Shown piece after piece: positions 57,870-64,000 of a DNA stretch of 64,000 nucleotides. This stretch comes from Artemia franciscana. Lineage: Eukaryota > Arthropoda > Branchiopoda > Anostraca > Artemiidae. A program made the translations under genes and the position numbers. The stretch lies in NCBI RefSeq assembly GCF_032884065.1, contig NC_088872.1, positions 5,388,186 to 5,452,185 on the forward strand. The letters run 5' to 3'. Position 1 is the stretch's first letter; each line of letters begins with the position of its first letter. The notes under the pieces were generated by a model. The model searched no databases. It had not been told where the DNA came from and worked only from the letters and a program-made list of their open reading frames with translations.

Positions 57870-58825
57870 TGGCAGTTGGTTTTAAAAAAATATCTACATG
57901 ATGACAATGTTTTAGTTATTGCATTAGCACCACTTGCTTTGGAGCAAAATGACAATACCAGTGGCTCTAAGAAAAGAAAGCAGTGGGTACATCTGATGCT
58001 AAAAAACAACAAAAGAGAGACACTAGGGCAGTAAAACTTATTGAATGGTCTTCTCCTGACTGACAATGATGGAAAAATCTTGAATTACATGCTTTATTAG
58101 GAATAAAGTTTATAATTTGCTTAAAGGGCAAGCATAAAAGAAAAAAAAAACAAATTATAGAAAAATCCCATCCCCTGTGACTCATCTAGCCTTGACTTTG
58201 TGTTATTTAGCAAATTGCTAGGCTTCAATGTCCTTACAGTTCTGGTTCACAGTTTTATAACTATAAGAACTATTTTAGTGTAATTAACTTGCAGCTTGGG
58301 ATGCAAACTACAAACTTTTATTTTATGATGTTGGTGCCTACAGATCCAAGAGTGATGTTGGTGTCTTTTCTTGGTCAAAATTTGTAAAATCCATTGATAG
58401 TTGAGATACCATGCTTCTTCTACCCAAAGACTCCATAGAACACACCATGTTTTCACATTTTTTCTTAAGGGATGAAGTCTTTCTGCTTAAGGACTACATA
58501 ATGGGGCCCTTTCCAGGTAGAAACCTTACTGAACTCCAAAAGATATAGAGTTATAGTTTCCTCACTTTGTAGGTTAATTAAGAACACTTTTGGCATTTTT
58601 GTGCAAAGGTTCAGATTGTTTAGACAGAAATAATTATGGAGCCTGAGAAGTTGGTGACTATCATGGAGTGTGTGCTTTGTCTTTGCAATTATATTATTTC
58701 TTTACATGGTACCCCAAATGCTACAGAAGAGTCTACAGCCTCTATTTCAAATGCTTCATTTGAGGAAGTAGGTCACAAATCTGGTAATAATGCTTCAAGA
58801 CAGTTCAGAAATTTTAGATAAATAC
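57870..58825 (+). mobile_element. PIF/Harbinger transposase remnant (HARBI1-like)
   Basis: Pieces on the plus strand follow the order of PIF/Harbinger nucleases. KKRKQWVHLMLKNNKRE corresponds to 'kRr.WvHp.l..R'. QFYNYKNYFSVIN corresponds to 'yyNYKg.fSivL'. YDVGAYRSKSDVGVFSWSKF corresponds to 'vDvGayGr.sDgGvf..S.f', with catalytic D kept. RDEVFLLKDYIMGPFPGRNL corresponds to 'gDeAFpL...lmkPyp...L', with the second catalytic D kept. EHFWHF stands in for 'EnaFGil', and EPEKLVTIMECVLCLCNYI for the final 'pe.v..iv.Acc.LHNyl'. A part between WVHL and YNYK is missing and the frame shifts several times, so it is inactive. Terminal repeats and target duplication were not found. Confidence 0.82.
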
Positions 58826-59825
58826 TTGCCAACTACTTCTTATCTCCAGGATGGATGTTTCTTGGCAAAGAGATCATGTACTACAAGGTTTTATTTTAAA
58901 GCAGCCACCTTTTCATCTTGATTTTTTTTTTTTTTTTTTTTTTTTTTATTACCAAAGTATCCTTAGTTAGAAAATAATTTTAATGAAATTCTTGTCAGTG
59001 TCTATATTTTCCTTAATATCTTCTTTTTTTGTCATCTTTTATCCATCTTTCTAAAATCAAAAAGTAAATTCTCACCATAATTATTTTGACTCTCACTTTT
59101 TATTTCTTTCCAATCTCATGACCTGTCATTACCCTAAAAATTAATGATCCCTATTCACTCTATCCCATTCCTTTCAGTCCTGCAAACTTTCCTAAAAAAG
59201 AAACATGTTTCTACTTTCCTCACAATTCTTTCATTTAGGTATTTCTTTTAATTCATTTAATCAAATTAGATAAAAATTGTAATACAATGAAACTTTCATA
59301 ATTATAATAAAAAATTAAATAACTAATTAACAGAAAGTGTAGACCTATTAGTGTGTCATTGGTTGGAAACTATTAGTATGTTATTAAGCATATTGTCAAA
59401 GAGAATGAGTCTGTAAACTGAAAAGTGAGCAAGAGAGAAAAAAGAACATTAGCAAGCTAATAGGAAGAACAATCTAAAAGGATTTTGTTCAAAACATAGC
59501 ATAATTACCTGTCCCCCCTTCCCCACTGAATGACCAGATAAACTAGAATTAACATTAATCCTGGAATGAGTGTCATGAAAGAACTATGAAAAACATACTT
59601 TTAATCAATTCATATTTAACTTCTATATTTTTTAAAACAGTTCACTATATCTATTTCTAAGTTAGCTTTTTGTAAATCAAAATTTATGCTTAGTTTCTAC
59701 ATTTAAAAAAAGTACATGGTGTCTATTTGTAAATCAAGTTTTTTATTGGAATATACCAAAGTAGGTTAGATCTTAATCTAAATTTACTCTGAACTATATT
59801 TCTGTTGACATAGAGTTGAGCAAAT
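58826..59825. other. No gene; includes a T27 tract
   Basis: AT-rich and CpG-free. A run of about 27 T at 58921-58947 may be the tail of a retroposed sequence on the minus strand, but no body was recognised. Confidence 0.4.
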
Positions 59826-60007
59826 TTCAACTGTGTTTCATGTGTAATTTTCTTATGTTATAGAGTGCATAATTTTTTTGGGTTTGATCATAAACTCTAT
59901 AGTAATCCTTAAGGTGACCAGTCTGAAGGGAAAACATAAGCCAAATTTTTGGCCTGAAAGGCTCTTAAATCTTCTTTGCTGGTGTGCTATGCTAGGGTTG
60001 TAGGCTA
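59826..60007 (+). repeat. Direct repeat of about 180 bp, left copy
   Basis: Matches 60644-60826 at an estimated 85-88%. Shared phrases in order: 'ttcaact-tgtttcatgtg', 'gagtgcataattt', 'agtaatccttaaggtg-cca' and 'ggctcttaaatcttctttg'. The copies are 818 bp apart. They may be an interspersed repeat or an old duplication. Confidence 0.8.
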
Positions 60008-60643
60008 GCTTTGGCTATCAAGTCTAAATATTAAGAAGTCAATTTACTATTTAATTCTTAATGACTATAGGATAGCCTAGATTAATTATATAGAAGTACA
60101 TCTATCATGTTTTGGGTTTCAGTAGGCTTACCAACTGTAAATCAAGTCCACTAGGCCAATTTTCTCTTTTTTGATCAAATTTAGCAAGGAAGAAAGTAAA
60201 TACATTACAGGGTGTCTGTTGCAAGCTCTTTCCAAACATAATAAGCATGTGTAGGGCCAAATTCATTTTTGAGCCTTTATATGGGTTCAAAACAGCTTGT
60301 AGTTGTAGTAACCAACAATTTAAAAAATAAATTTCTAAGGGCACTGTCTAGTGAGAAAAATTGCCATTTGTAGCTGATTCATTAGTAGTAAATATAACTC
60401 AGATTAATGTTAATAGCATAGTAAAATGTAATTTTGAAAAAAATGTAGGATTTTATTTTAAAAACTTAAACCTCTCAAAAAAAAAACATCACAACCAAAA
60501 AAAAAAAAAACATTATTAAAAATCCTAAACAGGAAACTTAAAGCATCTACCTTGAACAATAAGGAAAATTACATTATTGTATGATTTGCATAGCTCTTTT
60601 GATACCTATGTATTATCCAGAACACACTCAAGAAGTGAAGTAT

Positions 60644-60826
60644 TTCAACTCTGTTTCATGTGCAATTTTCTCATGTTATGGAGTGCATAATTTTCTTAAG
60701 TTTGACCATAAACTCCATAGTAATCCTTAAGGTGGCCAGTCTAAAAGGAAAATGCAAGCCAATTTTTTTGCCGAAAAGGCTCTTAAATCTTCTTTGTCTG
60801 TGAGCTATGCTAGTTTAGTAGGCTTG
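60644..60826 (+). repeat. Direct repeat of about 180 bp, right copy
   Basis: Partner of 59826-60007. Right after it, 'gtctgaagggaaaatgtaag' (60831-60850) repeats an internal phrase of the unit, so the end of the duplication is ragged. Confidence 0.8.
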
Positions 60827-61224
60827 CTTTGTCTGAAGGGAAAATGTAAGCATCAAATTTATCACAATTTAGAGAGGGCAAAATCTGCTTTTTAAAATCT
60901 GGAGGAGAGGGTTGATTGTCGTTTTTTTTTAATTATTTCGCCCAATGAAAATACCAAAAAGTGTATTTTTTAACTTAAACTATTCAGAAAAAGGTACTTT
61001 TCCAAAATCTAGGGTGCACATGCCCTCAGCTTTTCTACTTTATGGGATAATTTCACCTCTGGTATACTAACTCTGTTTTATCCTGCTAAATTACCCTCTT
61101 TATTGGATACTCTAACAATTCAGATCTTTTTTTCACAAACAGTCACATTATTTAAAAAATTATGGTACATCATATTTGAATATTCACCTTAAAAAAACTA
61201 TTGCAAAAGTACATTTAAAAATTA

Positions 61225-61255
<31 letters not shown>

Positions 61256-62314
61256 TATATGAGGGATGGAAAGACCTATATAGAGGAATCTTCAAAGGGC
61301 CATTAAAAATAAATTCATCCTTTGCCAACAGCATTTCCAAAGGTACCAATATCCAATGGCATGGGCCCCTCACACTATACCCAGGTTTTGAAAAATACTT
61401 TTTTTTTATTCTTCAGCAAAAATGAACCCCCCTTCAACTTGAAATATACCTCTTTACCTTCATTTGAAAAAAAAATCCTTGTCATCAATATGTCAAACTA
61501 GGTAAACTATATTTTTAAATTGGTTACCTCAGAAGTCCATGACACAGCACTGTTTCACTAATGATGACCCTCTCATTTTTGTTGGCATTACACAAAGCTC
61601 AAGTTATTCTCTAAATTTCCTGACACTTCATATTGTTTACATCTGCTTAAAAATCAAATTAGTGAATACTTTGTTATTTCCTTCAATCCTCTGTTTTTTT
61701 TGTTTTTTTTTTCTTCTTCTTTAGGTAAATTTACCAAATAATTTTCAAATGACTTAATCCCCTCCTTTTTAGAAAATATGTTTCTTGCCATAGAGTGAGA
61801 AGAATCTATATTATTAGTTAGTGTCAATGAATCGGAAAATCATGGGTGTCAATTCACAGAGGGGGGGGGAGAGGAGGCAATTTTCTTCTTAGATTTTATT
61901 GTTCCCCTCCCTTGGATTTTTAAAAATGCTTTTTTTACGTTTTCCTTGGAAAAAAAATCTTTGCCTGCTTCCTACACTTTCGTGAACTGGCACACTGCAA
62001 AAAAGGAGTCTTCAAACCACTTGTGTACACAAAATCATGGATACAGTATTGAATTTATCAAGCATATTTACTGTTTTTGAAGTGTTTGAACTCTGCTCCC
62101 TTCAGTCCTAGGTTTAAAGCAGTGCCAGTTGGCAGTGTCTCTTTATATGTTGCGTGGCTTAATTTTTCTCAGATCTACTACACCAGCACTTGCTTGAGTT
62201 TGAATATACATTATTGGAAATATTCATGGCTTGGAATTACTTCTATAATTATGGTCTGTGTTAGACTTTCATCTCTTACAGGCTGACATATTTCATTTTA
62301 GAAATTCTAGAACC
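60827..62314. other. No gene seen; homopolymer-rich
   Basis: Includes an A26-like run at about 61230-61255. Short open frames at 61539-61724 and 62077-62286 have no family resemblance or splice context. Confidence 0.35.
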
Positions 62315-62678
62315 ACTGGTAAGTGTTAACAATTCTCAAGCTGTTTGCCAAACTGATTTTAAGCTTTTAGAGCCAACTTTGCCAAGAGGCTCATGAAGCT
62401 GGGGAAATGAGATGGACATTTTAGAATTATTGTATTATTTTCTATAACCAATGAGATCACTACTGTTGAAGCACGTGGCCCATGTGTTTTTTTCTGGTAA
62501 TAGTTCTCAAGCTGTTTGCCAAACGGATTTTAAGCTTTGGGAGACAGCTTTGTCATGAGGCTCATGGAGCTGGTAGAATGAGGTGGATATTTTAGAATTG
62601 TCATATTATTTTCTTTTAACTAATGAAGTCATTGCAATAGAAACACATGGTTCATGTCTTTTTTTCTGGTAAAAATTA
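62315..62678 (+). repeat. Tandem duplication, two units of about 171-180 bp
   Basis: 'ttctcaagctgtttgccaaa' at 62333 recurs at 62504. Both units then have 'ggctcatg(a/g)agctgg' and 'gacattttagaatt'-like sequence, and close with 'tttttttctggtaa'. Identity is about 80-85% by eye, so the duplication is fairly old. Confidence 0.85.
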
Positions 62679-63439
62679 TCTTTGGTTTACAGTCTATTTA
62701 GAAAACAGTCTTCTCTCCATGACCCCTCCCCAAATTGTTGCTTTTATTTATTTTTTAACGCCTTTTATGTTTAATTGTGGTGGCTGATGTAACCAACACT
62801 ACAATAGATTTTCTAACCCATTGTTTTCCCATATTGTCGGTTGGTGATCAAAAAGCAAAGGGCTCATTGATGATCACTCAGACGGAACTTATGATCTTTA
62901 AGAGATGATAAGAGTTTTTTATTTGACTGGATGGAATTTTTATCTTTAATGAGCACAGGTTAGAGTGGTTTTGTCTGCATGATTGCCTTCTGCCTTAACG
63001 GACGTATTACAGATTTAAATAAAATGAAAACAGGTTTTTGAAAGAAATTTGAAAGAGATAGATTTCCACCTTCATGTTTATCTGAAATGCCCCTCATCGG
63101 AAAATTTGAGCCAAATTGTATATTACCATTCAATAATCATCTATACCCTGTGGTAGCAAAGTTGATTGATACTCCGCTTAGCAGTATGGGAGCTAGGGGT
63201 CAATGTTGGCTGTAGTAAGGTTTGGTGACAAACTTGCTACTTGTTCTTGTGAAAAAGACCCAGCAACTGAGATGTTGATTTGATGCCCTATGCACCATGA
63301 ATGACTTTGAATGATTTTGTCCTTATTATTATCCATTAGTGTCTGTTTACTAACTATATCTGCATTATTAGCTGTCTTTTATTACCATTTTGAATTAATA
63401 AGTATTATTTTATTGCTATAATAGCACACAATTAGCAGT

Positions 63440-64000
63440 GGACGTCACACAACAAGAAAATATGAAAATTAATTGTCAAAACTTAACAGAGCATTTTGAA
63501 GAAATTCTTCGTTGTAGTGCCTTTCAAAGTACGGAACAATATAAATAACAATAATACCGTTTTGGTACCTTTCGGGTTAGAAGAAAAGGGAATTACCGTG
63601 AAGAAGTAACGACTCCTCTACGTATTTTTGGCCAACTGGTTAGTCTGTTAACATTTTGCGATGGTGGCAATTTTTTGTACGATGGTGGCGATTTTCAAAC
63701 AGCTTCTGAATCCCCCAATGTCTGTAGGCTGTCCTAATAGGATTCAGAATCTGCCCCAATTATTAATTGACACGCTAGCTTCTGAATAACGTGTGATAAA
63801 TGGGTTTATGACGTCAACTGTTCCACCGCGCGGAATTATACCCAGCTTTCTTGCACAAAAAAAAATTAAATACAATGGATGTTTGCTTTAAACAAGAATC
63901 AGCTGAAGAATGAATTCCTAGAGGGTCAAAACTCGCCAACCCTCTGTGGATGACTTCATTTTCTACGGTGAAGTTACAGTGTTACAGTGATGGTAGGGCC
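63440..64000. promoter_or_regulatory. CpG-containing, promoter-like segment at the right edge
   Basis: CpG dinucleotides, almost absent over the preceding 7 kb, become frequent here, including 'ccgcgcgg' at about 63825. A CRE/ATF palindrome TGACGTCA lies at 63809-63816, and 'cgatggtggc' occurs twice at 63659-63690 (YY1-like). This suits a gene promoter, but the direction and the gene are unknown. Confidence 0.4.

Overview
The window is from an AT-rich animal nuclear genome. Genes are split by long introns with GT/AG splice sites, and AATAAA signals, tRNA-derived SINE, LINE, MITE and foldback repeats are all present. The recognisable proteins (a C1orf74/UPF0739 homologue, PRMT9, an SR protein, a CDK1/2-type kinase) are metazoan. 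The repeat vocabulary suggests an arthropod, perhaps a crustacean such as brine shrimp. That last step rests on memory of repeat motifs and is weak.

Layout. (1) 1-5.15 kb: an intact single-exon C1orf74 homologue (167-913), then a candidate first exon of PRMT9 (1450-1642), a minus-strand tRNA-Ser-derived SINE and otherwise quiet, strikingly CpG-poor DNA. (2) 5.15-30.6 kb: the PRMT9 gene on the plus strand, with exons at 10845-11081, 18489-18656, 25660-26604, 28196-28355 and 30200-30556. Its introns hold a GC-richer repeat array, a 360-bp copy of part of the C1orf74 gene, LINE pieces, a 3.6-kb interspersed repeat (copy A) carrying a nested pogo-like MITE, a 105-bp tandem array, a decayed element-type protein and a foldback element. 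At least one TPR-coding exon between 1.6 and 10.8 kb was not found. (3) 30.6-34.2 kb: degraded copies of the PRMT9 terminal exon and a decayed plus-strand LINE. (4) 35.2-36.9 kb, minus strand: the last two exons of an SR (RS-domain) splicing protein. (5) 38.8-40.2 kb: copy C of the large repeat, cut by a 100-N assembly gap. (6) 41.67 kb: the last exon of a CDK1/CDK2-type kinase, plus strand. (7) 42.3-53.8 kb: a graveyard of minus-strand LINE copies, one of them split by copy B of the 3.4-kb repeat. (8) 56.4-63.4 kb: a second CpG-poor tract with one unidentified exon, a PIF/Harbinger transposase remnant and local duplications. CpG-rich, promoter-like sequence with a CRE palindrome follows at the right edge.

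The strongest unusual structure is at 25.16-25.72 kb. The 3' splice site and first ~98 bases of the large PRMT9 exon are present as upstream direct copies. Between them lie two inverted copies of the same splice site and exon start, so the real acceptor can fold into a stem of about 72 bp with a 67-nt loop. Together with the terminal-exon copies and the C1orf74 fragment, this makes PRMT9 a hotspot of partial gene-segment duplication.
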